From positions 1,240,001 through 1,304,000 of the forward strand of contig NZ_CP013070.1 in NCBI RefSeq assembly GCF_000264945.2: DNA of 64,000 nucleotides, written 5' to 3'. How positions within the stretch are numbered: the first letter of the stretch is position 1; every line of letters begins with the position of its first letter. Source of the DNA: Sphingobium indicum B90A. GTDB taxonomy: Bacteria; Pseudomonadota; Alphaproteobacteria; Sphingomonadales; Sphingomonadaceae. This document shows, piece by piece, positions 1 to 11,712 of the stretch. A model generated the notes under the pieces. The model had not been told where the DNA came from and ran no database searches. It was given only the letters and a program-made list of their open reading frames with translations. The position numbers and the translations under genes are program-made.

Positions 1-762
1 CGGCCGAGCGCCGATCCATGGGACCGGATCGAGGAGAGCCTGGACACGCTGATCCCCGCCAATGCGAACCAGCCCTATGACATGCACGAGCTGATCCGCA
101 AGGTGGTGGACGAGGGCGACTTCTTCGAGGTGCAGCCCGCCCATGCGGGGAACATCATCTGCGGTTTCGGGCGGGTCGAGGGCAAGACCGTCGGGATCAT
201 CGCCAACCAGCCGATGGTGCTGGCGGGGGTTCTGGACATCAACTCCTCCAAGAAGGCCGGGCGGTTCGTGCGTTTCTGCGACGCCTTCGAGATTCCCATC
301 GTGACCTTCGTGGACGTGCCGGGCTTCCTGCCGGGGACGGCGCAGGAGCATTCGGGCATCATCAAGCATGGCGCGAAGCTGCTGTTCGCCTATGCGGAGG
401 CGACCGTGCCGAAGATCACCGTCATCACGCGCAAGGCCTATGGCGGCGCCTATGACGTGATGGCGTCGAAGCATCTGCGCGGCGACCTGAACTATGCCTG
501 GCCGACGGCGGAGATCGCGGTGATGGGCGCGAAGGGCGCGGTGGAGATCATCTTCCGCGGCAAGACGCCCGAAGAGATCGCGCAGAAGACGAAGGAATAT
601 GAGGACCGCTTCGCCAATCCGTTCGTGGCGGCGAGCAAGGGCTTCATCGACGAGGTGATCCAGCCGCACTCGACGCGCAAGCGGATCGCGCTGGGCTTGC
701 GCAAGCTGCGGAACAAGGCGCTGGAGAACCCCTGGAAGAAGCACGACAATATTCCGCTTTGA
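1..762 (+). CDS. pccB: Propionyl-CoA carboxylase beta subunit, 3' part
   Basis: Carboxyltransferase subunit that moves CO2 from carboxybiotin on PccA to propionyl-CoA, giving (S)-methylmalonyl-CoA. The frame is open from base 1, so the gene begins upstream; the 253 residues seen are about the C-terminal half of a roughly 510-residue family member. Typical segments are visible: the oxyanion region around [13 protein letters not shown], the [17 protein letters not shown] block and [16 protein letters not shown]. It ends 111 nt before the epimerase gene and shares a cluster with epimerase, mutase and PccA, which favours propionyl-CoA over acetyl-CoA as substrate. Confidence 0.95.
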   Translation, partial: RPSADPWDRIEESLDTLIPANANQPYDMHELIRKVVDEGDFFEVQPAHAGNIICGFGRVEGKTVGIIANQPMVLAGVLDINSSKKAGRFVRFCDAFEIPIVTFVDVPGFLPGTAQEHSGIIKHGAKLLFAYAEATVPKITVITRKAYGGAYDVMASKHLRGDLNYAWPTAEIAVMGAKGAVEIIFRGKTPEEIAQKTKEYEDRFANPFVAASKGFIDEVIQPHSTRKRIALGLRKLRNKALENPWKKHDNIPL

Positions 763-777
763 TGCCCCAACGGCCGT

Positions 778-855
778 CATCCCAGCGCAGGCTGGGATCT
801 CAGGCGGCCATGTGGAACGTAAAGGCACGAGACCCCAGCTTTCGCTGGGGTGACG
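778..855. repeat. REP-like double hairpin
   Basis: Two short palindromes lie between pccB and the epimerase gene: CCCAGC-gcag-GCTGGG (781-796) and CCCCAGC-tttc-GCTGGGG (833-850). This is the usual form of dispersed intergenic repeats in sphingomonads. It may stabilise the upstream transcript end. Confidence 0.6.
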
Positions 856-872
856 AAGTTGGGAATGGGACT

Positions 873-1310
873 ATGAAACTCGGTCGCTTGAACCATATCG
901 GCGTCGCGACGCCTTCGCTGGAAGCCAGCATCGCTTATTATCGCGACGTCATGGGCGCGACGATCGCGCATGAGCCTTTCGACCTGCCCGCGCAGGGGGT
1001 GAAGGTGTGCTTCGTCGATACGCCGGGCGAGAATGGCACGGCGGGGACGCAGATCGAACTGATCGAGCCTTTGGGCGAGAACAGCCCGATCCATGGCTTC
1101 ATCGCCAAGAACCCGGCGGGCGGGCAGCATCATATGTGCTATGAAGTGCCTGATATTCATGAGGCGAAGGCCTGGTTCGAAGGTCTGGGCAAGAAGGTGC
1201 TGGGCGAACCCCGCATCGGGGCGCATGGGACGCTGATCTTCTTCGTCCACCCCAAGGATATGAACGGGGTGCTGACGGAGATCATGGAGACGCCCAGGGA
1301 GGCGCATTGA
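873..1310 (+). CDS. mce: Methylmalonyl-CoA epimerase
   Basis: Converts (S)- to (R)-methylmalonyl-CoA, the form used by the mutase. It is 145 residues, the usual length for this vicinal-oxygen-chelate/glyoxalase-fold enzyme. Near the N-terminus is LNHIGVATPSLE with a metal-ligand His; a central GGQHHMCYEV supplies another; HPKDMNGVLTEIME closes the protein with a Glu ligand. I chose ATG 873 (preceded by GGGAATGGGA) because the longer frame upstream runs through a repeat. It lies between pccB and the mutase in the propionyl-CoA pathway. Confidence 0.93.
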   Translation: MKLGRLNHIGVATPSLEASIAYYRDVMGATIAHEPFDLPAQGVKVCFVDTPGENGTAGTQIELIEPLGENSPIHGFIAKNPAGGQHHMCYEVPDIHEAKAWFEGLGKKVLGEPRIGAHGTLIFFVHPKDMNGVLTEIMETPREAH

Positions 1311-1316
1311 ATAGCG

Positions 1317-1430
1317 CCGTTCGTCCTGAGTAGCCGCTGAGCCTGTCGAAGCGGGAGATCGAAGGATGGGTTGCGCAAGGCCCTTCGATAAGAGGCTTCG
1401 ACACGCTCAGCCTCTACTCAGGGCGAACGG
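1317..1430. repeat. Long inverted intergenic repeat (copy A)
   Basis: Imperfect inverted element that starts CCGTTCGTCCTGAG and ends CTCAGGGCGAACGG, with inner arms ctgtcgaag and cttcgacacgctcag. A close copy lies at 4712-4812, so the mutase-bioB pair is bracketed by two members of one family. It sits between stop and start codons and probably forms a transcript hairpin. Confidence 0.7.
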
Positions 1431-1458
1431 ATTTGGGTTTGAAGGTAGGTTACAGACA

Positions 1459-3624
1459 ATGACCGAGAAGCCGACGCTGGATCAGTGGGCCGCCGCCGCC
1501 GCGAAGGAGGTGAAGGGCAAGGATCTGAACTGGGAAACCCCGGAAGGGATCACCGTCAAGCCGCTCTATACGGCGGAGGACGTGACCCCAGATAAAGTTG
1601 GCGATCCGGGCCTTCCCGGTTTCGCGCCTTTCACGCGGGGCGTGCGCGCTTCCATGTATGCGGGGCGTCCCTGGACCATCCGGCAATATGCGGGCTTTTC
1701 GACCGCCGAGGAATCCAACGCCTTCTATCGCCGCAACCTGGCGGCGGGGCAGAAGGGGCTTTCCGTCGCCTTCGACCTGGCGACCCATCGCGGCTATGAC
1801 AGCGACCATCCCCGCGTCGTCGGCGACGTCGGCAAGGCGGGCGTCGCCATCGACACCATAGAGGACATGAAGATCCTGTTCGACGGCATTCCGCTCGACA
1901 AGATGTCCGTTTCCATGACGATGAACGGCGCGGTCATCCCGATCCTGGCCTTCTTCATCGTCGCGGGCGAGGAGCAGGGGGTCGAGCGCAAGCTGCTGGA
2001 CGGGACCATCCAGAACGACATCCTCAAGGAGTTCATGGTCCGCAATACCTATATCTACCCGCCCGAACCCTCGATGCGGATCATCTCCGACATTTTCGGC
2101 TATACCAGCCGGGAGATGCCGAAGTTCAACAGCATCTCCATCTCCGGCTATCATATGCAGGAGGCCGGGGCGACGCAGGTGCAGGAACTGGCCTTCACCA
2201 TCGCGGACGGCATCGAATATGTGAAATATGGCGTGGCGTCGGGCCTGGACATCGACAAGTTCGCGGGTCGTTTGAGCTTCTTCTTCGCGATCGGCATGAA
2301 TTTCTTCATGGAGATCGCGAAGCTGCGCGCCGCCCGCGTGCTGTGGCATCGCGCCATGACGAAGCTGGGCGCGCAGGACGAGCGCAGCAAGATGCTGCGC
2401 ACCCATTGCCAGACGTCGGGCGTGTCGCTGACCGAACAAGACCCCTATAACAATGTCATGCGCACCACCATCGAGGCGATGGCGGCGATGCTGGGCGGCA
2501 CGCAGTCGCTGCACACCAACGCGCTGGACGAGGCGATCGCGCTGCCGACCGATTTTTCGGCCCGCATCGCCCGCAACACGCAGATCGTCATCCAGGAAGA
2601 GACCGGCATGTGCAATGTCGTCGATCCGCTGGGCGGCAGCTATTATGTCGAGGCTTTGACGCAGCAGCTCGTCGACGCAGCGCAGGAGATCATCGACCGC
2701 GTCGAGGCCGAGGGCGGCATGGCGAAGGCCGTGGGCGCAGGCTGGCCCAAGGCCATGATCGAGACCGCCGCCGCCGCCCGTCAGGCTCGCGTGGATCGGG
2801 GCGAGGACGTCATCGTCGGCGTCAACAAATATCGTCTGGCGAACGAAGACCTGCTGGAAACGCTGGAAGTCGACAACACGAAGGTCCGGGAAGCGCAGAT
2901 CGCCCGCATCAACAAGGTGAAGGCGGAGCGTGACGAGGCAGCTTGTCAGGCCGCGCTGGAATCGCTGCGTGCAGCCGCCGCCGGTCGGCAATCCATCGAA
3001 AACAACCTCCTCGCCCATGCGGTCGAGGCGGCGCGGGCGCGAGCCACGCTGGGCGAAATCTCCTCCGCCATGGAGGACAGCTTCAACCGCTACGGCACGG
3101 TGCCGACGCCGGTGAAGGGGGTCTATGCCCAGCCTTATGCGCAGGATGCTCGCTGGAAACAGGTACTTGACGGGGTGCAGGCCGTCGAGCGGCGCCTCGG
3201 TCGCAAGCCGAAGATCCTCATCGCCAAGATGGGGCAGGACGGCCATGACCGGGGCGCCAACGTGATCGCTTCGGCGTTCGGGGACATGGGTTTCGACATC
3301 GTGTCGGGGCCGCTGTTCCAGACGCCGGAGGAAACGGTGGTGCTGGCGCTGGACAGCGGCGTCGACGTGGTGGGCGCTTCGTCGCTGGCCGCGGGGCACA
3401 AGACGCTGATCCCCGAACTCATCAGGCAGCTTCGGGAGAAGGGGCGGAACGACGTCAAGGTGATCGCAGGCGGGGTCATTCCGCCGCAGGATTACGACTT
3501 CCTCCGTGACGCGGGCGTTCAGGGGATTTATGGACCGGGTTCCAACGTCGTGGAATGCGCCGCCGATGTGCTGCGCCTCCTCGGCCACAACATGCCCCCA
3601 GCGGGGCTGGAGGAAGCCGCTTGA
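1459..3624 (+). CDS. scpA: Methylmalonyl-CoA mutase, large catalytic subunit
   Basis: Adenosylcobalamin-dependent isomerase that turns (R)-methylmalonyl-CoA into succinyl-CoA for the TCA cycle. It is 721 residues, full length. The N-terminal TIM-barrel substrate domain has [21 protein letters not shown] and [20 protein letters not shown] blocks. The C-terminal cobalamin-binding domain begins near residue 590 and carries the base-off His motif [11 protein letters not shown] and the glycine-rich [15 protein letters not shown] 1459 gives the standard [10 protein letters not shown] start; in-frame codons before it fall in the repeat. No MeaB-type chaperone gene is adjacent. Confidence 0.97.
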   Translation: MTEKPTLDQWAAAAAKEVKGKDLNWETPEGITVKPLYTAEDVTPDKVGDPGLPGFAPFTRGVRASMYAGRPWTIRQYAGFSTAEESNAFYRRNLAAGQKGLSVAFDLATHRGYDSDHPRVVGDVGKAGVAIDTIEDMKILFDGIPLDKMSVSMTMNGAVIPILAFFIVAGEEQGVERKLLDGTIQNDILKEFMVRNTYIYPPEPSMRIISDIFGYTSREMPKFNSISISGYHMQEAGATQVQELAFTIADGIEYVKYGVASGLDIDKFAGRLSFFFAIGMNFFMEIAKLRAARVLWHRAMTKLGAQDERSKMLRTHCQTSGVSLTEQDPYNNVMRTTIEAMAAMLGGTQSLHTNALDEAIALPTDFSARIARNTQIVIQEETGMCNVVDPLGGSYYVEALTQQLVDAAQEIIDRVEAEGGMAKAVGAGWPKAMIETAAAARQARVDRGEDVIVGVNKYRLANEDLLETLEVDNTKVREAQIARINKVKAERDEAACQAALESLRAAAAGRQSIENNLLAHAVEAARARATLGEISSAMEDSFNRYGTVPTPVKGVYAQPYAQDARWKQVLDGVQAVERRLGRKPKILIAKMGQDGHDRGANVIASAFGDMGFDIVSGPLFQTPEETVVLALDSGVDVVGASSLAAGHKTLIPELIRQLREKGRNDVKVIAGGVIPPQDYDFLRDAGVQGIYGPGSNVVECAADVLRLLGHNMPPAGLEEAA

Positions 3625-3644
3625 CTAGCCCCATTGCCAGACAG

Positions 3645-3685
3645 CCGTTCGTTTTCCGCTTCTCGACTTCGCTCGAAGCGAACGG
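3645..3685. repeat. Short inverted repeat before bioB
   Basis: Arms CCGTTCG (3645-3651) and CGAACGG (3679-3685) enclose CTTCTCGACTTCGCTCGAAG. It looks like a shortened member of the family at 1317 and 4712. Its right arm runs into the bioB ribosome-binding site GGAGG, so folding could mask that site. Confidence 0.45.
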
Positions 3686-3694
3686 AGGTGCGAT

Positions 3695-4702
3695 ATGAAT
3701 CCCGTGCAGCCGCGCACCGACTGGACTCGCGAAGAGATCGCCGCGCTGTTCGACCTGCCCTTCAACGACCTGATGTTCGAGGCGCAGTCGATCCATCGCG
3801 CGAATTTCCCGCGCAATGAAGTGCAGTTGTCGACCCTGCTGTCGATCAAGACCGGCGGTTGTCCGGAGGATTGCGGCTATTGCAGCCAGTCGACCGAGGC
3901 GGAAAGCGGCCTGAAGGCGACCAAGCTGATGGACGTGCAGGCCGTGCTCCAGGCGGCGGCGCAGGCGAAGGACCATGGTTCGGGCCGGTTCTGCATGGGC
4001 GCGGCGTGGCGCAATCCCAAGGAACGGGACATGCCCAAGCTGATCGAGATGGTGAAGGGCGTTCGCCAGATGGGCATGGAAACCTGCATGACGCTGGGCA
4101 TGCTGTCGGCCGGTCAGGCGAAGCAGTTGGCCGATGCGGGGCTGGATTATTACAACCATAATATCGACACATCGCCGGAAAATTACGCCAACGTCATCAC
4201 CACCCGGACCTTCGAGGACCGGATCGAGACGCTGGAAAATGTGCGCTCCGCGGGCATCAACGTGTGCTGCGGCGGGATCGTCGGCATGGGCGAGACGCGG
4301 AGCGACCGGATCGGTTTCCTGCATGCGCTGGCCACCATGCCGCATCCCGAAAGCGTGCCGATCAATGCGCTGGTGCCAGTGGAAGGCACGGTGCTGGGCG
4401 ACATGCTGAAGGATACGCCGCTCGCGAAGATCGACGAGGTGGAGTTCGTGCGGACCGTGGCGGTGGCGCGGATCGTCATGCCGCAGTCGATGGTGCGGCT
4501 CTCCGCCGGGCGCGAGAGCATGAGCGAGGCCTGTCAGGCGCTCTGCTTCATGGCGGGGGCGAACAGCATCTTCACTGGCGACAAGCTGCTGACGGCGGCC
4601 AATGCCGGGGACGACAAGGATAGCGCGCTGCTTTCCAAGCTTGGGCTGGCGCCGATGATGGCGCAGCCGCATGGGCATCTGGAGGCCGTGGCGGCGGAAT
4701 AG
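3695..4702 (+). CDS. bioB: Biotin synthase
   Basis: Radical-SAM enzyme that inserts sulfur into dethiobiotin. It is 335 residues. The SAM-cluster motif is in [13 protein letters not shown] (CxxxCxxC) near residue 55. [11 protein letters not shown] and the conserved [10 protein letters not shown] and SAGRESM segments, which help ligate the [2Fe-2S] cluster, are present. The start at 3695 has GGAGG seven nt upstream. Lying between mutase and pccA rather than with bioFDA, it supplies the cofactor of the carboxylase encoded next to it; co-transcription is inferred. Confidence 0.96.
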   Translation: MNPVQPRTDWTREEIAALFDLPFNDLMFEAQSIHRANFPRNEVQLSTLLSIKTGGCPEDCGYCSQSTEAESGLKATKLMDVQAVLQAAAQAKDHGSGRFCMGAAWRNPKERDMPKLIEMVKGVRQMGMETCMTLGMLSAGQAKQLADAGLDYYNHNIDTSPENYANVITTRTFEDRIETLENVRSAGINVCCGGIVGMGETRSDRIGFLHALATMPHPESVPINALVPVEGTVLGDMLKDTPLAKIDEVEFVRTVAVARIVMPQSMVRLSAGRESMSEACQALCFMAGANSIFTGDKLLTAANAGDDKDSALLSKLGLAPMMAQPHGHLEAVAAE

Positions 4703-4711
4703 AAAACATCT

Positions 4712-4812
4712 CCGTTCATCCTGAGTAGCCACTGAGCTTGTCGAAGTGGCGTATCGAAGGACCCTTCGATACGGGTCTTCGACTTCGCTCAGCCCCTGCT
4801 CAGGGCGAACGG
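4712..4812. repeat. Long inverted intergenic repeat (copy B)
   Basis: Begins CCGTTCATCCTGAGTAG and ends CAGGGCGAACGG, with inner complementary arms around acttgtcgaag-like and cttcgacttcgctcag sequences. Same family and orientation as the element at 1317-1430. It occupies the bioB-pccA spacer. Confidence 0.7.
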
Positions 4813-4840
4813 CAGCATAAGGACTGGGGCAAGGATAAAG

Positions 4841-6826
<1,986 letters not shown>

Positions 6827-6899
6827 TTCGGGCCATTTGGGCGAAGTCGGGGGATCATGTCCCTCGACTTCGGCTGGCTGCTGGCATTAGCCTGTCGGC

Positions 6900-7271
6900 A
6901 TGCATCTGAACCATGATCCCGCGGCGGCGGCCGCAGACCTTGTCGGCTTCGACGATTTCCTGAAGGTCGATATTCGCGTCGGCACGATCCTGTCGGCGGA
7001 GCCTTATCCGGAGGCGCGGAAGCCCGCCTATAAGCTGCTGATCGATTTCGGGCCGGGGATAGGGCGAAAGAAATCGAGCGCGCAGATCACCGAAAATTAC
7101 GCGCTGGAGGATTTGCCGGGGCGGCAGGTGGCGGCGGTCGTCAATTTTCCGCCGCGGCAGATCGGGAAATTCCTGTCCGAAGTGTTGACGCTGGGGTTCG
7201 CGGATGAGGCCGGGGCGGTGGTGCTGTTCTCGCCGGATCGGGTTGTGCCGGATGGGTCGCGGTTATTTTGA
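6900..7271 (+). CDS. CsaA-like tRNA-binding protein
   Basis: 123-residue stand-alone EMAP/Trbp111-type OB-fold protein. The family motif DIRVGTI is at about residues 24-30, after a short extension relative to the usual 110-residue CsaA. The family binds tRNA and was described as export-related chaperones; its role here is not clear from context. It starts 73 nt after pccA and is followed by a repeat. Confidence 0.85.
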   Translation: MHLNHDPAAAAADLVGFDDFLKVDIRVGTILSAEPYPEARKPAYKLLIDFGPGIGRKKSSAQITENYALEDLPGRQVAAVVNFPPRQIGKFLSEVLTLGFADEAGAVVLFSPDRVVPDGSRLF

Positions 7272-7311
7272 GGGGGTGGTGGTTGTTGGCCAACTGCAGT
7301 CATCAGTTTTC

Positions 7312-7401
7312 CGTCACCCCGGACTTGATCCGGGGTCCCGCTTTTGCCTCTACCCGCGCCTAGTCAAGGCAGCGGGCCCCCGGATCAAGTCCGGGGTGAC
7401 G
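7312..7401. repeat. REP-like inverted repeat
   Basis: Arms CGTCACCCCGGACTTGATCC and its complement ending GGGGTGACG flank about 35 nt. Each arm is also a palindrome (CCGGACTTGATCCGG). It lies in the 262-nt gap before the MFS gene, which has no other clear feature. Confidence 0.7.
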
Positions 7402-7533
7402 AACAGGGGAGAGGGGTGAAGAATAGGGGGAATGGCCGCTCCCACCCATATCGACGATAGTCCTTCTCGCGCTTGCCGGAATTCGGCGCTTCATTACAAC
7501 GACGGCGAACGGACAGGATGAGCAGGGGGTGGA

Positions 7534-9123
7534 ATGAGCGGGGATGGGGTCGGCACCGGCTATGTGATGGACGCCCGGCGGGACCGGCTGGTGATCACCG
7601 CGTCCGCGCTGGGCACGTTGTTCGAATGGTATGATTTCTACATTTACGGCGTGCTGGCGCCGATCATCGGACGGACATTCTTCCCGACCGACAATCCGAC
7701 CGTCGAACTGCTCTATTCCCTCGCCGGGTTCGCCATCGGCTTCGGGTTCCGGCCGTTGGGCGCGGCGCTGTTCGGTTATCTGGGGGACAGGCTGGGGCGC
7801 AAATATACTTTCCTGGCCACCATCGTGCTGATGGGCGCGGCGACGGCGGGCGTCGGGCTGACCCCGTCCGCCGCGAGCATCGGGATCGCCGCGCCGATCA
7901 TCCTGATCCTGCTGCGGATCGCGCAGGGGCTGGCGTTGGGCGGGGAATATGGCGGCGCGGCGATCTATGTCGCGGAACATGCGCCGCCGGGAAAGCGGGG
8001 TTTCTACACCAGCTTCATCCAGGCGGGCGTGATCGGCGGGTTCGTCCTGTCGCTGATCGTCGTGGTCGGCACGCAATGGGTCGTCGGCAAGGCGATATGG
8101 GAGGATTGGGGCTGGCGGCTGCCCTTCATCTTCTCGCTGGCGTTGCTGGCGATCTCGCTCTGGATGCGGCTGATGCTGCGCGAAAGCCCCATCTTCGCGG
8201 CGATGAAGGCGGCGGGCGAGCAATCGCGCAACCCGTTGAAGGAGGCGTTCACCTATCCCGGCAACAGGCGGCGGATGCTGGTGGCGATGATCGGCCTCGC
8301 GGCGGGCTTTACCGTCATCGCCTATACCGCGATGTTCCAGGCGCTTTATTTCCTCCAGAACGGCCTGCATGTGACGCCGGGCATGGCGCAGTTGCTGGTG
8401 GGCGGCAGCGCCTTTGTGGGGGTCGGCTCCTTCGTCTTCTTCGGATGGCTTTCGGACCGGGTGGGGCGGAAAAGGCCCATCGTCATCGGCTATGCGCTGC
8501 TGCTGGCGCTGCTGTTGCCGCTCTATCAGTTCATGGGGAGCGTGGCGAACCCGGCGCTTTATCGGGCGGCGGAGCGCGCCCCGGTGGTCGTCAGCGGTCC
8601 CGATTGCAGCTTCGATCCCTTCGCCAAGGTTCAGCCGACCGCTTGCGGCAAGCTGCTCGATCATTTTTCCAGGCGCGGCATTGCCTATGAAAAGCGGGAA
8701 GCGGCGACGCCTTCGGTCAGCGTCGGGTCCGTGCCGGTCGCGGATCTCAGCCCCGACGGGCTGGATGCGGCCCTGCATGCGGGGGGATATGATTCGGCGG
8801 CGGTGACGCCCGACTGGCCCCGCGCCCTGTTGCTGTTCGTGGCGCTGCTGCTGCTCTGGACGCTGTCCGGGGCGACCTACGGCCCGGTGGCGGCGCTGCT
8901 GTCGGAATATTTCCCGGCGCGGATACGCTATAGTTCGCTGTCCATCCCCTATCATATCGGGACCGGCTATTTCGGCGGGTTCCTGCCGCTGGTCAGCCAA
9001 TATATCGTGGCGCGGACGGGCGATCCCTATGCGGGGCTGTGGTACACCATGGCGGTGGTGGCGGTCGCTCTACTGACCTGCATCGTCGCCCTGCCGGAAA
9101 CGCGCGGGGCGAAGATGGACTGA
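7534..9123 (+). CDS. MHS-family MFS transporter
   Basis: Inner-membrane proton symporter of the metabolite:H+ symporter group (ProP/ShiA-like). It is 529 residues with about 12 membrane segments. The first has the hallmark GTLFEWYDFYIYG, and the loop 2-3 signature is GDRLGRKYTF. A second signature, FGWLSDRVGRKR, is at about residue 305. Residues about 344-428 form a long polar insertion with two Cys (DCSFDPF and ACGK) between helices of the C-terminal half, which makes the protein longer than most of the family. The substrate cannot be told. The stop overlaps the alanine racemase start (TGATG). Confidence 0.85.
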   Translation: MSGDGVGTGYVMDARRDRLVITASALGTLFEWYDFYIYGVLAPIIGRTFFPTDNPTVELLYSLAGFAIGFGFRPLGAALFGYLGDRLGRKYTFLATIVLMGAATAGVGLTPSAASIGIAAPIILILLRIAQGLALGGEYGGAAIYVAEHAPPGKRGFYTSFIQAGVIGGFVLSLIVVVGTQWVVGKAIWEDWGWRLPFIFSLALLAISLWMRLMLRESPIFAAMKAAGEQSRNPLKEAFTYPGNRRRMLVAMIGLAAGFTVIAYTAMFQALYFLQNGLHVTPGMAQLLVGGSAFVGVGSFVFFGWLSDRVGRKRPIVIGYALLLALLLPLYQFMGSVANPALYRAAERAPVVVSGPDCSFDPFAKVQPTACGKLLDHFSRRGIAYEKREAATPSVSVGSVPVADLSPDGLDAALHAGGYDSAAVTPDWPRALLLFVALLLLWTLSGATYGPVAALLSEYFPARIRYSSLSIPYHIGTGYFGGFLPLVSQYIVARTGDPYAGLWYTMAVVAVALLTCIVALPETRGAKMD

Positions 9124-10211
9124 TGCTCTCGACGGCCGCGTTCCAGGACGCTAACGGGGCTGGCATGACTGAATTTTCCGCACCGTTGCGCTTGCGTATG
9201 GATGAAGGGGCGCTGCTTTCCAACTGGCGCTGGTTGAAGCGGCAGGGCGGCGACGCGGCCTGCGGCGCGGCGATCAAGGCCGATGGCTATGGCCTGGGCG
9301 CCGTGGAGGTGATGCGGCGATTGCTGGATGCGGGGTGCCGGGATTTCTTCGTGTCCAACTGGGCGGAGGCGGCGGTTCTGGAACCGCTCGTGACGGAGGG
9401 GGTGTCGCTTTCCGTGCTGCATGGCGTGCGGGAGGAGGATCTCGCCGTGGCGCTGGCTTCCCGCGCCCGGCCGGTGCTGTGCACCGAATGGCAGATCGCG
9501 CGCTGGAGGCATGCGGGCGGCGGCCCTTGCGACGTCATGGTCGACACGGGCATGAACCGGCTGGGGCTGGACTGGCGCGGCGATATTCCGGCGCGGTTGG
9601 CGGGGCTGGAGATCGCGACCCTGATGAGCCATCTGGCCTGCGCCGATGAGGACGGGCCGCTCAGCCCCGCGCAGTTGGAGCGGTTTTCCGCCTTGCGGGG
9701 GCAGGTGAAGGCGGCGCGCTACAGCCTGGCGAACAGCGCGGGCATCTGCATGGGCGCCGACTATGCCTTTGACATGACGCGACCGGGAATCGCGCTTTAT
9801 GGCGGGGTGCCGCGTCGAGAAGCCGCCGGACACATCCGGCAGGTCGTGGTCCCCGAAGCGCAGGTGCTGCAACGCCGCCGCGTCCGGGCGGGCGACACCA
9901 TCGGCTATAATGCGACATATCGCGCACCGAAGGACATGCAGATCGCGGTGCTGAACCTGGGCTATGCCGACGGCTATCTGCGCTGCTTTTCCGGGCGCGG
10001 TTCCATGAGCGCCGGGGGCAGGCACCTGCCGGTGGTGGGGCGCATATCGATGGACCTGACCGCCGTGGACGTGAGCGGCCTGCCCGACATTTCGGAGGAG
10101 GACTGGCTGGAGGTCGATTACAAGCTGGTCGATGCGGCGGCGGCTTCGGGCCTGTCGCAATATGAATTGCTGACGGGGCTGGGGGCGCGGTTCGACCGGG
10201 TGTGGCGCTGA
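9123..10211 (+). CDS. alr: Alanine racemase
   Basis: PLP enzyme that interconverts L- and D-alanine for peptidoglycan. The PLP Lys is in AAIKADGYGLG near the N-terminus and the catalytic Tyr in IGYNATYRAP; RISMDLTAVDV and LLTGLGARFDRVW end the beta domain. It is 362 residues from ATG 9123, which overlaps the transporter stop and suggests coupled translation. ATG 9165 is an alternative start that gives 348 residues. Neither has a strong ribosome site. Confidence 0.93.
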   Translation: MLSTAAFQDANGAGMTEFSAPLRLRMDEGALLSNWRWLKRQGGDAACGAAIKADGYGLGAVEVMRRLLDAGCRDFFVSNWAEAAVLEPLVTEGVSLSVLHGVREEDLAVALASRARPVLCTEWQIARWRHAGGGPCDVMVDTGMNRLGLDWRGDIPARLAGLEIATLMSHLACADEDGPLSPAQLERFSALRGQVKAARYSLANSAGICMGADYAFDMTRPGIALYGGVPRREAAGHIRQVVVPEAQVLQRRRVRAGDTIGYNATYRAPKDMQIAVLNLGYADGYLRCFSGRGSMSAGGRHLPVVGRISMDLTAVDVSGLPDISEEDWLEVDYKLVDAAAASGLSQYELLTGLGARFDRVWR

Positions 10212-10296
10212 GTCCGGGGCGGACGTTGGGACTGGGTTCCTGCCTTCGCAGGAACACGTCCCACTTCAACCTCGCCTGTGGGTATCAGCCGACATG

Positions 10297-10338
10297 AAAA
10301 GGCCGCCGATCTGCAATGAGATCGGCGGCCCCTTTTTC
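10297..10338. terminator. Bidirectional intrinsic terminator
   Basis: A perfect 12-bp stem (GGCCGCCGATCT / AGATCGGCGGCC, 10301-10330) with a 6-nt loop is followed by CCTTTTT on the + strand and preceded by AAAA, which is a T run on the minus strand. It lies between the convergent genes alr and phaA and can stop both. Confidence 0.85.
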
Positions 10339-10362
10339 AATTTGCCGCTGGCTAGGATTGAT

Positions 10363-10487
10363 CGACATTCAGTTCAGGGCGAGCCGAAATGGCAGTTTTT
10401 CGTGAGCGCAGCGTACTTCAGTATGTGAGCACCGGAAGCACGGGAAACTGTCATTTGCAGGCCGTCATGGGCTGAATGTCGGTCAGT
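10363..10487. repeat. Large cruciform-type intergenic repeat
   Basis: Outer arms GACATTCAG and CTGAATGTC and inner arms AAATGGCAGTTTTTCGTG and CACGGGAAACTGTCATTT form a roughly 120-nt imperfect hairpin right after the phaA stop codon. No coding potential is seen. Confidence 0.6.
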
Positions 10488-10488
10488 C

Positions 10489-11667
10489 CTAACGTTCGAT
10501 GCACATGGCGACGCCCATGCCGCCGCCGATGCAAAGCGTGGCAAGGCCCTTCTTCGCGTCGCGCTTCTGCATTTCGTAGATCAGGGTGGTGAGCACGCGC
10601 GCGCCCGAAGCGCCGATCGGGTGGCCGATGGCGATGGCGCCGCCGTTCACATTGACCTTTTCCGCGTCCCAGCCCAGTTCCTGGCCAACCGCCAGCGCCT
10701 GCGCGGCGAAGGCTTCATTGGCCTCGATCAGGTCCAGGTCTGCCAGCGACCAGCCAGCCTTGGCCAGCGCCTGGCGGCTCGCCGGAGCCGGGCCGATGCC
10801 CATGATCGACGGATCGACGCCGCAGGTCGCGAAACTGGCGATGCGGGCCAGCACGGGCGCGTCGCGCTTCGCCGCTTCTTCCGCGCTCATCAGGACCAGG
10901 GCGGCCGCGCCGTCGTTGATGCCGCTGGCATTGGCGGCGGTGACGGTGCCGTCCTTCCTGAACGCGGGACGCAGGCTCTGCATCGCCTCCAGCGTGGCGC
11001 CGGCGCGGATATATTCGTCGGTGTCGACGATGGTGTCGCCCTTGCGGCCCTTGACGGTCACGGGCGCGATCTCGTCCTTGAAACGGCCCGATGCGCGGGC
11101 GGCCTCCGCCTTGTTCTGGCTGCCGACGGAGAAGACGTCCTGCGCTTCGCGGCTGATCTGATATTTCTCCGCCAGATTTTCCGCCGTGATGCCCATGTGA
11201 TAATTGTTGAAGGCGTCGGTCAGGCCGTCATGCGTCATCGTGTCGACCAGGGAGATCGGACCCATTTTCGCGCCGCCGCGCAGATATTGGGCGTGCGGGG
11301 CGAGCGACATGCTTTCCTGCCCGCCCGCGACCATGATGCGGGCGTCGCCGGCGCGGATCGCCTGCGCCGCCAGGGCGACGGCGCGCAGGCCCGAACCGCA
11401 AAGCTGGTTGACGCCGATGGCGGTGCGCTCGACCGGGATGCCGGCGTTGACGGCGGCCTGGCGGGCGGGGTTCTGCCCTTGGCCGGCGGTCAGGACCTGG
11501 CCCAATATGACCTCGTCCACCTCCTCCGGCGCGACGCCCGCCTGGGCGAGGGCGGCGAGGATGGCGGTACGGCCCAGTTCATGCGCGGGCGTCGATCCAA
11601 AGGCGCCCATGAAGCCGCCGACGGCGGTGCGCTTGGCGGCGGTGATGACGATGTCTGACAAGGGCAT
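10489..11667 (-). CDS. phaA: Acetyl-CoA acetyltransferase (beta-ketothiolase)
   Basis: Condenses two acetyl-CoA to acetoacetyl-CoA (reversible). It is 392 residues, standard for the family. The nucleophile Cys is in [12 protein letters not shown] near residue 89; the catalytic His is in [15 protein letters not shown]; the second Cys is in [11 protein letters not shown]. It lies 45 nt downstream of a PhaC-like gene, with phaR diverging beyond, so the first step of polyhydroxybutyrate synthesis is the probable role. A general thiolase function is also possible. Confidence 0.93.
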   Translation of the reverse strand: MPLSDIVITAAKRTAVGGFMGAFGSTPAHELGRTAILAALAQAGVAPEEVDEVILGQVLTAGQGQNPARQAAVNAGIPVERTAIGVNQLCGSGLRAVALAAQAIRAGDARIMVAGGQESMSLAPHAQYLRGGAKMGPISLVDTMTHDGLTDAFNNYHMGITAENLAEKYQISREAQDVFSVGSQNKAEAARASGRFKDEIAPVTVKGRKGDTIVDTDEYIRAGATLEAMQSLRPAFRKDGTVTAANASGINDGAAALVLMSAEEAAKRDAPVLARIASFATCGVDPSIMGIGPAPASRQALAKAGWSLADLDLIEANEAFAAQALAVGQELGWDAEKVNVNGGAIAIGHPIGASGARVLTTLIYEMQKRDAKKGLATLCIGGGMGVAMCIER

Positions 11668-11712
11668 TGATCCTCAGTTCCAGGGGTGATGCTTTCGCGG
11701 TTGCACATATCA

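Noticed and set aside
759..872. A longer N-terminus for the methylmalonyl-CoA epimerase.
   Set aside because: The extra 38 codons run through a hairpin repeat and do not belong to the family; ATG 873 gives the normal start.
1450..3588. A 712-codon minus-strand frame across the mutase gene.
   Set aside because: Antisense shadow of scpA without start signals or any domain pattern.
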